From assembly GCA_031385445.1 (NCBI GenBank), contig JANNBM010000004.1, positions 1 through 64,000 of the forward strand: a stretch of DNA of 64,000 nt, read 5' to 3'. Below the pieces are notes generated by a model. It did not search any database. It was given only the letters and a program-made list of their open reading frames with translations, and had not been told where the DNA came from. The DNA is from CAIYZT01 sp031385445 (lineage in GTDB: Bacteria; Pseudomonadota; Alphaproteobacteria; Rhodobacterales; Rhodobacteraceae). Made by a program: the position numbers and the translations under genes. This document shows, piece by piece, positions 7,867-16,430 of the stretch (the first letter of the stretch is position 1; each line of letters opens with the position of its first letter).

Positions 7867-9303
7867 ATGAGCGGCGTCGATCTTCCCATTCTTATGCCCG
7901 AAATCATCCTGGCCCTTTACGCCATGGCAGCGCTTTTGATCGCGGTTTACGGCGGCAAGGACAAGCTGGCCGGCGTGCTGACCTGGACGACGGCGGTGGT
8001 TTTCGTGGCCATGGCGGCCTTTGTGGCCAGCCGCAATGGGGTTGGCGCTTTGGCCTATGACGGCATGTTCGTTGATGATGCCTTTGCCCGCTTTGCCAAG
8101 GTGACGATCCTGCTGTCTGCCGCCGGGGTTCTGGTGATGGCGCAGGATTATGCGGCGCGCAACGGTCTGGGGCAGTTTGAATACCCGATCCTTGCCACGC
8201 TCGCGGTGATCGGGATGATGGTTATGGTGTCGTCGGGCGATCTGATGGTGCTTTATATGGGGCTCGAACTGCAATCGCTCGCGCTTTACGTGATGGCCGC
8301 GATGCGCCGCGACAACATCAAATCGACCGAGGCGGGGCTGAAGTATTTCGTCCTTGGCGCGCTGTCGTCGGGGCTTTTGCTTTACGGCGCCTCCTTGGTT
8401 TACGGTTTCGCCGGAACCACGACCTATGCCGGCATCCTGTCCACACTGGACGGCGAGGTTCCGCTTGGCCTTCTTTTCGGTCTGGTCTTTGTGCTTGCCG
8501 GTCTGGCCTTCAAGGTGTCCGCCGCCCCGTTCCACATGTGGACCCCCGACGTTTACGAAGGCGCGCCGACGCCTGTGACGGCGTTCCTCGCCACTGCGCC
8601 TAAAGTGGCCGCGATGGCGCTGATCGCGCGGGTCGCGCAGGATGCGTTTGGCGCGATCCCCGGCGATTGGGGCCAGGTTCTGGCGGCTTTTGCCGTGGTG
8701 TCGATGTTCTGGGGCGCGGTTGCGGCGATCGGCCAGACCGATATCAAACGCCTGATGGCCTATTCCTCGATTGCGCATATGGGCTTTGCCCTGGTCGGTC
8801 TGGCCGCTGGCACAGCCTACGGCGTGCAGGCGATGCTGATCTATATGGCGATTTACGTCACGATGAACCTTGGCACCTTCGCGTTTATCTTGTCGATGGA
8901 GCGCGGCGGTGCCCCTGTGACCGACATCGCCAGCCTGAACCTTTATTCCAAAACTGCCCCGCTGAAGGCGCTGGCGCTTTTGGTTTTGTTGTTCTCGCTC
9001 GCCGGTGTGCCGCCGATGCTGGGCTTTTTCGGTAAGTTTTATGTGCTGAAAGCCGCTGTCGATGCAGGCCAGGTTTGGCTTGCGGTTGCGGGGGCGGTGG
9101 CCTCGGTGATCGGTGCATTTTACTATCTGCGCATCGTTTATTTCATCTATTTCGGGACCGAAGGGCCAAAGCTCGACAGCCGGATGTCGCCGGTCCAGTG
9201 GGCGATGCTGGTGGTGGTGGCCGGAATCATGCTTTTGGGCGTGGTCAATCTTTTCGGCATCGAAACCCCGGCGATGAACGCGGCTGAGGCGCTTCTTGGC
9301 TAG
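7867..9303 (+). CDS. nuoN: NADH-quinone oxidoreductase subunit N
   Basis: A 478-residue antiporter-like membrane subunit, the last nuo gene. It contains MGLELQSLALYVMAA and KVSAAPFHMWTPDVYEGAP, typical of NuoN. Two starts are possible, GTG 7864 and ATG 7867. The AAGGA at 7854-7858 is 8 bases from the ATG, so I chose the ATG. Its 3' end overlaps the likely start of the biotin ligase gene by a few bases. Confidence 0.96.
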   Translation: MSGVDLPILMPEIILALYAMAALLIAVYGGKDKLAGVLTWTTAVVFVAMAAFVASRNGVGALAYDGMFVDDAFARFAKVTILLSAAGVLVMAQDYAARNGLGQFEYPILATLAVIGMMVMVSSGDLMVLYMGLELQSLALYVMAAMRRDNIKSTEAGLKYFVLGALSSGLLLYGASLVYGFAGTTTYAGILSTLDGEVPLGLLFGLVFVLAGLAFKVSAAPFHMWTPDVYEGAPTPVTAFLATAPKVAAMALIARVAQDAFGAIPGDWGQVLAAFAVVSMFWGAVAAIGQTDIKRLMAYSSIAHMGFALVGLAAGTAYGVQAMLIYMAIYVTMNLGTFAFILSMERGGAPVTDIASLNLYSKTAPLKALALLVLLFSLAGVPPMLGFFGKFYVLKAAVDAGQVWLAVAGAVASVIGAFYYLRIVYFIYFGTEGPKLDSRMSPVQWAMLVVVAGIMLLGVVNLFGIETPAMNAAEALLG

Positions 9304-10051
9304 GTTGCCATGGCCGCAAGGCGTCGCAAGCGAGGTTCTGGCGGAAATTGACAGCACCAATGCCCACGCGATGCGGCTGGCCCCGACCCTGTGCGGGCCA
9401 GTGTGGTTTTTGGGCCTGACCCAGACCGCAGGCCGGGGCCGCCGCGCGCGGGCCTGGGTCAGCCCGGTCGGCAATTTCCACGCCACCTTGCTGACCTTTC
9501 CCAAAGAAGACGCCCAAACCGTTGCTCTGCGCTCGTTCGCGGCCGCGCTCGCGCTGCGCGCTGCGCTAATCGAGGTGACGGGGCTTGCGAGCGGCTTCCA
9601 GCTGAAATGGCCGAATGATGTGCTGTTGAACGGGATGAAAGTGGCGGGGATATTGCTCGAATCGGCAGGGTCGGGCGGCAGGATCAGCCACCTGGCCGTG
9701 GGGGTTGGCGTCAATCTGCTCGCGGCGCCGGATGCGTCGATGATCGAGCCGGGTGCGGTTCCGCCCGCGTCAATCTGGGGCGAAACCGGCCAGCGCATCG
9801 GTCCCGAGGCGTTTTTGCAGGCTCTCGCCCCGGCCTATGCCCATTGGGAAAACACGCTGATCACCCAAGGCTTTGCACCCTTGCGCGATGAATGGCTGGC
9901 AAATGCCGCCCGTTTGGGCGAAGTCATCACCGCGCGCACCGGAAAATTCACCTATCAGGGCCGATTTGAAACGATTGATTTACAAGGCAACCTGATGCTG
10001 CGCACACCATCGGAAACGCTGGCCATCCCGGCGGCTGACGTTTTTTTCTAA
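9296..10051 (+). CDS. birA: biotin--[acetyl-CoA-carboxylase] ligase (no DNA-binding domain)
   Basis: A 251-residue enzyme that activates biotin with ATP and attaches it to the carrier protein of acetyl-CoA carboxylase and other carboxylases. The biotinyl-AMP loop reads GRGRRARAWVSP (residues 43-54), followed by LKWPNDVLLNGMKVAGILLE. The N-terminal helix-turn-helix of E. coli BirA is missing, so it cannot repress bio genes. The start is uncertain: TTG at 9296 overlaps nuoN, and TTG at 9305 would be two bases after the nuoN stop. There is no suitable ATG. The nuoN-birA-coaX-rnj order is common in Rhodobacteraceae. Confidence 0.92.
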   Translation: MARLPWPQGVASEVLAEIDSTNAHAMRLAPTLCGPVWFLGLTQTAGRGRRARAWVSPVGNFHATLLTFPKEDAQTVALRSFAAALALRAALIEVTGLASGFQLKWPNDVLLNGMKVAGILLESAGSGGRISHLAVGVGVNLLAAPDASMIEPGAVPPASIWGETGQRIGPEAFLQALAPAYAHWENTLITQGFAPLRDEWLANAARLGEVITARTGKFTYQGRFETIDLQGNLMLRTPSETLAIPAADVFF

Positions 10052-10063
10052 GGGGGCACTGCC

Positions 10064-10837
10064 ATGCTTTTGGCCATCGATTGCGGCAACACCAATACCG
10101 TGTTTTCGATCTGGGACGGGGCGAAATTCCTTGCGACCTGGCGCATCTCGACCGATCACAAGCGGACGGCGGATGAGTATTTCGTCTGGCTGTCCTCGCT
10201 GCTGATGCTGTCAAAGACCGAAGCTGCGATTACCGAGGCGATCATCTCATCCACCGTGCCGCGCGTGGTGTTCAACCTGCGGGTTTTGTGCAGCCGTTAC
10301 TTTGACTGCCGCCCGTTGGTGGTGGGCAAGCCCGAGTGTAAACTGCCCGTTGCCCCGCGTGTTGATCCTGGCACCACCGTTGGCCCTGACCGCCTTGTCA
10401 ACACGGTGGGCGGGTTTGACCGGCATGGCGGTGATCTGATTGTGGTCGATTTTGGCACCGCCACCACGTTCGATGTCGTCGATACGGACGGCGCCTATAT
10501 TGGCGGGGTCATCGCGCCGGGGGTCAATCTGTCGCTTGAAGCGCTGGCGATGGCCGCCGCCGCGCTGCCGCATATCGACGTTGCGAAACCGGCGCGCGCC
10601 ATCGGCACGAATACGGTGGCCTGCATGCAGTCAGGCGTGTATTGGGGCTATATTGGGCTGATCGAAGGCATCGTGCGCGCCGTGCGGCGCGAGCGCGAAC
10701 GGCCCACAAAAGTTATCGCGACCGGCGGGCTTGCCTCGCTTTTCGCACAAGGAACCGAACTATTTCATAGTGTTGAGGACGATCTGACCATGCATGGCCT
10801 CGTCCTCATCCAGACCTATAACAAGGATAATCCCTGA
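10064..10837 (+). CDS. coaX: type III pantothenate kinase
   Basis: A 257-residue kinase that phosphorylates pantothenate in the first step of coenzyme A synthesis. The phosphate-1 motif LAIDCGNTNTVFSIWDG is at the N-terminus, VVDFGTATTFDVVD (phosphate-2) near residue 126 and GGVIAPGVNLSLEAL near residue 147. The start is ATG 10064, 12 bases after birA. Its TGA overlaps the ATG of rnj. Confidence 0.96.
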   Translation: MLLAIDCGNTNTVFSIWDGAKFLATWRISTDHKRTADEYFVWLSSLLMLSKTEAAITEAIISSTVPRVVFNLRVLCSRYFDCRPLVVGKPECKLPVAPRVDPGTTVGPDRLVNTVGGFDRHGGDLIVVDFGTATTFDVVDTDGAYIGGVIAPGVNLSLEALAMAAAALPHIDVAKPARAIGTNTVACMQSGVYWGYIGLIEGIVRAVRRERERPTKVIATGGLASLFAQGTELFHSVEDDLTMHGLVLIQTYNKDNP

Positions 10838-12513
10838 TGGCAGGCGAACGCCTTATCTATCTTCCGCTCGGCGGCGCCGGCGAAATTGGCATGAATGCCT
10901 ATGTCTACGGTTACGGCCGGCCCGGCAAAGAGCGGCTTTTGCTGGTCGATCTTGGCGTGGCTTTTCCTGATATGGACACCTCGCCCGGCGTTGATGTGAT
11001 TGTGCCCGACATCCGCTGGCTGATTGACAACGTGGACCGGCTGGACGGCATCGTGATCACCCACGCCCACGAAGACCACATCGGCGCGCTGCCGCATCTG
11101 TGGCCGATGCTGAAAAAGCCGGTCTATGCCCGCAAATTCACCGCCGCCATTGGCCGGTTGAAATTCGAAGAGGCTGGCCTGCCAAAAGACGCAATCACCA
11201 CGGTCGAAGCGCGCCCGGCCAAGACCACCGTTGGCCCCTTTACCATTCAGTTTCTGCCGGTCAGCCATTCCATCCCCGAATCCGCGATGATCATCATCGA
11301 CACGCCCGCGGGCCGGATCATCCATTCGGCAGACTTCAAGCGGGACGCCTCCCCGGTTGTGGGCGAGGCGTGGGACGAAAAATTGATGGCCGAAGTGGCC
11401 GCTGAGGCGCCGGTCAAGGTGTTTGCCTGTGACAGCACGAACGTGTTTTCGGCCCACGAAGGGCGCTCGGAATCCACGCTCGGCGAGCCGCTGCAGGCCT
11501 TGATCAAAGGTGCGCCGGGCATGGTTGTGGCCACGACTTTCGCGTCCAACGTCGCGCGGCTTAAAACCTTGTCGGATGCGGCGATTGCGGCGGACCGTTC
11601 GGTTTGTCTTTTGGGTCGGGCGATGAAGCGGATGGTTTCGGTGGCTTTGGAAACCGGCGTGCTGAAGGAATTTCCGCGCACCGTTTCGCCCGAAGACGCG
11701 CTGGGAATTCCGCGCAAGAACCTGATGCTGCTGGTGACAGGATCGCAAGGCGAACGGCGCGCTGCCTCGGCTGCGCTGAGCCGGGGCAAGTATCTGGGGA
11801 TTGAACTGCGCGAAGGCGATATGTTCTTGTTTTCGTCGAAAATCATCCCGGGAAATGAGCGTGGTGTGCTGCGGATCATGAACGCGCTGTCGGAAAAGAA
11901 CATCGAAATTGTCGATGATCAGGGCGGCAAATACCACGTTTCCGGCCATGCAAACCGCCCCGATCTGGAACATGCGCACCGCACCTTCCTGCCCGATATC
12001 GTGATCCCGATGCACGGCGAGCATCGCCATCTGCGCGAACATATGAAGCTGGCGCATGATTCCGGGATTGCATCGCTGGTGGTGCCAAATGGCGCTTTGA
12101 CCGACATCACGGGCGACGTTCCTGTCATCGCCGAACGCATCGAAACCGGCCGCGTTTATCTGGACGGCTCGGTTCTGGTTGGTTCCACGGACGGCGTGGT
12201 GCGCGACCGGATTCGTCTTGCGCTGAACGGGCTGGTCATCGTCACCTTGATCCTTGACGAACAGGACGCGCCTTTGGGCGATGCTTGGGTGGAAACCCTT
12301 GGCCTGCCGGACATGGGCAAGGGCAACGCCGCGCTCAGCGACACGCTGGAAGCGGATTTGACCGAGTTTCTGGAAACGGCGGGCGGCAAGGTTTTGTCGG
12401 ATGACAAGAAGCTGGATGAAGCCATCAAGCGGATCGTCCGGCAGGTGTGTGTCGAAGAGATCGGCAAGAAGCCAGAGGTTATCGCCGTGGTCAGTCGTCT
12501 GGCGCTTGACTGA
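10837..12513 (+). CDS. rnj: ribonuclease J
   Basis: A 558-residue metallo-beta-lactamase/beta-CASP ribonuclease that processes and degrades RNA. The metal-binding motif HAHEDHIGALPHL is near residue 75, further ligands in SHSIPES and HSADFKRD follow, and the beta-CASP part has GSQGERRAA and MHGEHRHLREH. Length fits the RNase J family (about 550). ATG 10837 overlaps the coaX stop (TGATG), so the two are co-transcribed. RNase J coexisting with RNase E is usual in this group of bacteria. Confidence 0.96.
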   Translation: MAGERLIYLPLGGAGEIGMNAYVYGYGRPGKERLLLVDLGVAFPDMDTSPGVDVIVPDIRWLIDNVDRLDGIVITHAHEDHIGALPHLWPMLKKPVYARKFTAAIGRLKFEEAGLPKDAITTVEARPAKTTVGPFTIQFLPVSHSIPESAMIIIDTPAGRIIHSADFKRDASPVVGEAWDEKLMAEVAAEAPVKVFACDSTNVFSAHEGRSESTLGEPLQALIKGAPGMVVATTFASNVARLKTLSDAAIAADRSVCLLGRAMKRMVSVALETGVLKEFPRTVSPEDALGIPRKNLMLLVTGSQGERRAASAALSRGKYLGIELREGDMFLFSSKIIPGNERGVLRIMNALSEKNIEIVDDQGGKYHVSGHANRPDLEHAHRTFLPDIVIPMHGEHRHLREHMKLAHDSGIASLVVPNGALTDITGDVPVIAERIETGRVYLDGSVLVGSTDGVVRDRIRLALNGLVIVTLILDEQDAPLGDAWVETLGLPDMGKGNAALSDTLEADLTEFLETAGGKVLSDDKKLDEAIKRIVRQVCVEEIGKKPEVIAVVSRLALD

Positions 12514-12519
12514 TCCGCG

Positions 12520-13575
12520 ATGGTGCCGCTCGACACCCTTGCGCAAATCACCCAGCGTTTCGAATTTGTCGAGGCGAAGCTTGTGGCTGGGGCAAGCGCA
12601 GGCGAAATTGTCGCGCTGTCGCGGGAATATTCGGACATAAAGCCGATCGCGGCCGAAATCGCCGCGTACCGCCGCGTGCTTGACGATATCGCGGCGGCCG
12701 AAGCGATGCTGGGCGATCCCGAAATGCGCCCGCTGGCCGAGGACGAACTGCCAAAGCTGCGGGACGCCCTGACCCGGATGGAGCACAACCTTCGTCTGGC
12801 GCTGCTGCCCAAAGATGCCGCCGACGCGCGCCCGGCGATTTTGGAAATCCGCCCGGGCACAGGCGGTGATGAGGCCGGGCTTTTCGCCGCCGATCTTTTG
12901 CGGATGTATCAGCGCTATGCCGAAAAGATGGGCTGGAAGTTCGAGATCCTTGAACAGCAGTTTTCCGATTTGGGCGGCATCAAGGAAGTCAGCGTTCACG
13001 TGCAGGGTGCGGGCGTTTTCGCCAAGATGAAATACGAATCGGGCGTGCACCGGGTGCAGCGGGTTCCCGAAACCGAAGCGCAGGGCAGGGTGCATACTTC
13101 GGCCGCGACCGTGGCGGTTCTGCCCGAAGCCGAGGATGTCGACATCGACATTCCTGCATCCGACATCCGTATTGACACGATGCGCGCGTCCGGCGCGGGT
13201 GGTCAGCACGTCAACACCACCGACAGCGCCGTGCGCATCACCCACCTGCCGACCGGCATGATCGTGACCAGCGCCGAGAAATCGCAGCACCGCAACAAAG
13301 AGATCGCCATGCAGGTTTTGCGCGCGCGCCTGTTCGAGATGGAGCGTTTGCGCATCGCGGATGCGCGCGCCGCCGACCGCAAATCGCAGATCGGCTCGGG
13401 CGATCGGTCTGAACGCATCCGCACCTATAACTTCCCCCAAGGCCGGATGACCGACCACCGGATCAACCTGACGCTGTATTCGCTGGCGCAGATCATGGCG
13501 GGCGATCTGAACGCGGTCGTCGATGCGCTTGTGGCGCATGATCAGGCCGAAAAGCTCGCCGAGATGGAGGGATGA
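12520..13575 (+). CDS. prfA: peptide chain release factor 1
   Basis: A 351-residue class I release factor that reads UAA and UAG and releases the finished protein from the ribosome. The catalytic GGQ is in SGAGGQHVNTTDSAVRI near residue 227, preceded by RPGTGGDEAGLFAADL in the N-terminal half. Start ATG 12520 is 6 bases after rnj. The stop overlaps the start of prmC (ATGA). PrmC methylates the GGQ glutamine of this protein, so the pairing is functional. Confidence 0.97.
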   Translation: MVPLDTLAQITQRFEFVEAKLVAGASAGEIVALSREYSDIKPIAAEIAAYRRVLDDIAAAEAMLGDPEMRPLAEDELPKLRDALTRMEHNLRLALLPKDAADARPAILEIRPGTGGDEAGLFAADLLRMYQRYAEKMGWKFEILEQQFSDLGGIKEVSVHVQGAGVFAKMKYESGVHRVQRVPETEAQGRVHTSAATVAVLPEAEDVDIDIPASDIRIDTMRASGAGGQHVNTTDSAVRITHLPTGMIVTSAEKSQHRNKEIAMQVLRARLFEMERLRIADARAADRKSQIGSGDRSERIRTYNFPQGRMTDHRINLTLYSLAQIMAGDLNAVVDALVAHDQAEKLAEMEG

Positions 13576-14429
13576 AGACCCCGTCGCCGGGGCCGGCCAT
13601 CACCGGTGCGAATGCCTTGCGCGCCGCCGTTCCGCGGCTGCGTGATGCAGGGGTTGACGACGCCGCGCGCGACGCCCGGGCGCTTTTGGCCCACGCGATG
13701 GGGATCGGTGCCGACCGGTTGACGCTGCATCTGCAGGACGATCTGACGCCAGAGGCGGCGCTGCTTTTCCACTCTTACATATCCGCCCGCGTTTTGCGCC
13801 AGCCCGTCGCGCAGATCATCGGCGAGCGATTGTTTTGGGGGCTGAAATTCCACGTCACCCCCGATGTGCTTGATCCCAGACCCGAAACCGAAATTCTGGT
13901 TCAGGCCGCGCTTGGCCAGCCTTTTGCAAAGATGCTGGATCTTGGAACCGGCTCGGGGGCGATCTTGTTGTCCTGCCTTGCCGGTATGCCGATCGCCAGC
14001 GGGCTTGGCGTTGATCTGTCTGCTGCGGCGCTGGTGGTGGCGGGGCGCAATGCCGAAAACCTGGGCCTGATGGCCCGCGCGACGTTTGCGCGTTCCGATT
14101 GGTTTGATGCCGTCGCGGGCCGCTTCGATCTGGTCGTGTCGAACCCGCCCTATATCGCCGCCGATGAAGTGCCGCATCTTGCGCCAGAAGTGCGCCTGCA
14201 CGAGCCGATGATGGCGCTGAGCCCCGGCGGGGACGGGCTTGACGCTTACCGCGCCATTGCGCGCGGGGCAGGGGCGCGGCTGATGGCGGGGGGGCGTATT
14301 TTGCTTGAAATCGGCCCGACGCAGGGCGCGGCGGTGGTGAAATTGTTGCAAGTTCAGGGCTTTGAAGACCTGCATATCCTGCCTGATCTGGACGGGCGGG
14401 ACCGGGTTGTGGCTGGCAGGGCGGTTTAA
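13572..14429 (+). CDS. prmC: release factor glutamine methyltransferase
   Basis: A 285-residue SAM-dependent enzyme that methylates the glutamine of the GGQ motif in release factors. The SAM-binding loop LDLGTGSGAILLS is near residue 121 and the catalytic NPPY in VVSNPPYIAADEVPHLAPE near residue 190. The helical N-terminal domain that binds the release factor covers about residues 10-90. It overlaps prfA by four bases (ATGA). Confidence 0.96.
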   Translation: MKTPSPGPAITGANALRAAVPRLRDAGVDDAARDARALLAHAMGIGADRLTLHLQDDLTPEAALLFHSYISARVLRQPVAQIIGERLFWGLKFHVTPDVLDPRPETEILVQAALGQPFAKMLDLGTGSGAILLSCLAGMPIASGLGVDLSAAALVVAGRNAENLGLMARATFARSDWFDAVAGRFDLVVSNPPYIAADEVPHLAPEVRLHEPMMALSPGGDGLDAYRAIARGAGARLMAGGRILLEIGPTQGAAVVKLLQVQGFEDLHILPDLDGRDRVVAGRAV

Positions 14430-14482
14430 CGAAAAACGGCGGGGGATAAGCCCACAATTGCCCCGAAATCTGGCAAAAGCGC

Positions 14483-14512
14483 TTGCAAACTTGATCGCGG
14501 CGTGGTTATTCA
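14483..14512 (+). promoter_or_regulatory. possible sigma-70 promoter for the DUF4167 gene
   Basis: In the 201-base gap after prmC there is TTGCAA at 14483-14488 and TATTCA at 14507-14512 with an 18-base spacer. The match to the housekeeping consensus is weak. Position, about 120 bases before the next start, is plausible. Confidence 0.25.
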
Positions 14513-14630
14513 ACGGCAGTTGGGGCTTGGACCTGTACGGTTCTGCCCGATGAAACCCCCTCCTCTGCGCGGCATATTTTACCCCTTTAGGGTTTCTTGC
14601 TCAGAGCGGACCAAAGGTCACAAGGACACA

Positions 14631-15545
14631 ATGCGCTCTTCAAAGTCCCGCTCGCGTTCAAAGCAGAACCGCCCGCGCACGCTTGGTAACATCATCAACC
14701 GTGTTTTCGACAGTTCCGGCCCCGAGGGCAAAGTGCGCGGCACGCCGCAGCAGATCATCGAAAAGTACCAGCTTCTGGCCCGCGATGCGCAACTGTCTAA
14801 TGACCGCGTTGCAGCCGAAAACTTCTTGCAGCACGCCGAGCATTACACCCGCCTTCTGGCCGAAGCGACGCGCGAGATGCAGCTTGAACAAGAATCCCGT
14901 CAGCAATATCAGCAGCAAAATCAATCTGGTAATGGTCAGCCTTTGGGCGGATATCAGCAAAACGGGAACGACCCGCAAAACGGGAATGGCCAGCAGAACG
15001 GGAACGGCCAGCAAAACGGGGGCAGCCAGCAAAATTTCAATCGTGAGCGTCAGAGTGGCGATCGCGATTACCGGCAGGACCGCGACCAGCGCAGCGATGA
15101 GGGGACCAAGGACCAGCGTTTCAACGCGCCAAATACCGCGTTCGATGTGGTTGGCGAGGAGGATGCAGGTCTGGTAGAATTGCCGGAATTCGCCCGCCCG
15201 CAGCGCCGCGAGTACACGCAGGAGCGCCCGCGGGACGATCGGCCGAAAACCGACCGGCCGCGCGAAGACCGCCCGCGCACCGATAACAATCGCCCGCGTC
15301 CGCCGCAGGACCGCCCGCGTGAGGACCAGCGGTCCGAGCCGCGCAGCGATGCAAAGCCCGCGCCGCACCCAGAGGCACGCCCAGAGGCACGCCCCGCACC
15401 GCGCCCCGCACCGCAACCGGTCGTCAGCTTTGAACCCCCGGCCGCTGCATCTGTTCCCGCACCCGAAGCCGTGGCTGCCAAACCTGCGCCAAAACCGCGG
15501 GTCCGCAAGCCTGCCGTAAAGGTCGATGCACCTCAGGGCGAATAA
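14631..15545 (+). CDS. DUF4167 protein with long disordered tail
   Basis: A 304-residue protein. Residues 1-90 form the DUF4167 domain: a basic start (MRSSKSRSRSKQNRPRTL), then NIINRVFDSSGPEGKVRGTP and an alpha-helical part ending near LAEATREMQ. The rest is low complexity: a Gln/Asn/Gly part with near-identical six-residue repeats (QQNGNG type, residues about 109-135), an Arg/Asp-rich part with repeated DRPRED, and a Pro/Ala/Lys tail. The ORF is open further upstream, but ATG 14631 has the domain start and an AAGGACA ribosome site. Function is not established. The basic domain and disordered tail suggest nucleic-acid binding. Confidence 0.85.
   Translation: MRSSKSRSRSKQNRPRTLGNIINRVFDSSGPEGKVRGTPQQIIEKYQLLARDAQLSNDRVAAENFLQHAEHYTRLLAEATREMQLEQESRQQYQQQNQSGNGQPLGGYQQNGNDPQNGNGQQNGNGQQNGGSQQNFNRERQSGDRDYRQDRDQRSDEGTKDQRFNAPNTAFDVVGEEDAGLVELPEFARPQRREYTQERPRDDRPKTDRPREDRPRTDNNRPRPPQDRPREDQRSEPRSDAKPAPHPEARPEARPAPRPAPQPVVSFEPPAAASVPAPEAVAAKPAPKPRVRKPAVKVDAPQGE
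14955..15026 (+). repeat. four 18-bp tandem repeats coding Q/P-Q-N-G-N/G-X
   Basis: Four consecutive 18-base units (14955-14972, 14973-14990, 14991-15008, 15009-15026), consensus CAGCAAAACGGGAACGGC, with a fifth unit beginning CAGCAAAA at 15027. They are in frame and code the Gln-Asn-Gly repeats of the DUF4167 tail. The unit number could vary between strains. Confidence 0.85.
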
Positions 15546-15593
15546 TCAGCGAAATCGATGGCTGCCCGCACACCGGGCGGCCAGGTGCCGGCC

Positions 15594-16430
15594 TCAGGCC
15601 AGCAGCCGCGCCAAAGCACAGAATTGCTCCAGTCCGATCTCTTCGGCCCGGCACGTCGGCTCAATCCCCGCCGCCACCAGCTTTTCCTCAATCCCCGGCC
15701 CCATGCCCTTGAGCGAAGATCGCAGCATCTTGCGCCGCTGATTGAACGCCATCGCGGTCACGCGCGCGAGGACGGCGCCATCGGCAGCAAAGCGCGGGCT
15801 GTCGAGTCGGGTCAGGTGGACCACCGCCGAATGCACCTTCGGCGCGGGGGTGAAAGCTTCGGGCGGCAGGCTCATCACGATGCGCGCATCGCAGCGCCAC
15901 TGGGCCAGCAGCGCCAGCCGCCCGTAATGTTCCGTGCGCGGCTTTGCGACGATCCGCTCGGCCACCTCGCGTTGAAACATCAAGGTCAGGCTTTCCCAAA
16001 ACGGCGGCCAAACGGGCGGAGTCAGCCAGCGGATCAGCAACTCGGTCCCGACATTATAGGGCAGGTTGGCCACCACGCGGATCGGCGGGGTCAGATGCGT
16101 GAGGGGGTCAACCTGCAAAGCGTCGCCGGTGATCAGCGTCAGCTTTCCGGGGTAAGTATCGGCGATCTCTTGCAAAGCGGGCAGGCAGCGCGGATCTTTT
16201 TCGATGGCGAGCACCCGCCGCGCACCCTCGGCCAGAAGCCCGCGCGTCAAACCGCCCGGACCCGGCCCAATTTCCAGCACATCGCAGCCCGCCAAATCCC
16301 CCGCCTGCCGGGCGATCTTGGCGGTCAGGTTCAGGTCGAGCAGAAAGTTCTGCCCCAGCTGCTTTTTCGCCGTCAGATCATGCGTGCGGATCACATCGCG
16401 CAGGGTTGGCAATCCGTCAATCGTGCCCAA
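15594..16430 (-). CDS. rsmA: 16S rRNA dimethyladenosine transferase
   Basis: A 278-residue enzyme (from TTG 16430) that dimethylates two adenines (A1518 and A1519 in E. coli numbering) near the 3' end of 16S rRNA. It has KKQLGQNFLLD near the start, the SAM loop EIGPGPGGLTRGLLAEGA and the catalytic NLPYNVGTELLIRW. No ATG is available. The TTG at 16430 follows a GAGG and gives the usual N-terminus (GTIDGLPTLRDVIRTHDL), overlapping pdxA by 14 bases. A longer reading frame begins at 16472. It is the last gene of the lptF-to-rsmA series. Confidence 0.94.
   Translation of the reverse strand: MGTIDGLPTLRDVIRTHDLTAKKQLGQNFLLDLNLTAKIARQAGDLAGCDVLEIGPGPGGLTRGLLAEGARRVLAIEKDPRCLPALQEIADTYPGKLTLITGDALQVDPLTHLTPPIRVVANLPYNVGTELLIRWLTPPVWPPFWESLTLMFQREVAERIVAKPRTEHYGRLALLAQWRCDARIVMSLPPEAFTPAPKVHSAVVHLTRLDSPRFAADGAVLARVTAMAFNQRRKMLRSSLKGMGPGIEEKLVAAGIEPTCRAEEIGLEQFCALARLLA

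Noticed and set aside
6283..9798. 1171-codon open frame on the minus strand opposite nuoM, nuoN and birA
   Set aside because: It lies wholly antisense to well-supported genes and is rich in Arg, His and Gln as expected from the reverse frame of GC-rich coding sequence. No domain is seen.
10816..13539. 907-codon open frame on the minus strand opposite rnj and prfA
   Set aside because: Same reason: a mirror frame of two clear genes, with biased composition.
14955..15026. CRISPR-like repeat array
   Set aside because: The 18-base units are directly adjacent without spacers and stay in frame in a coding region.
15560..15582. Terminator between the DUF4167 gene and rsmA
   Set aside because: A nine-base stem with one wobble pair is present, but there is no T-run on either strand.
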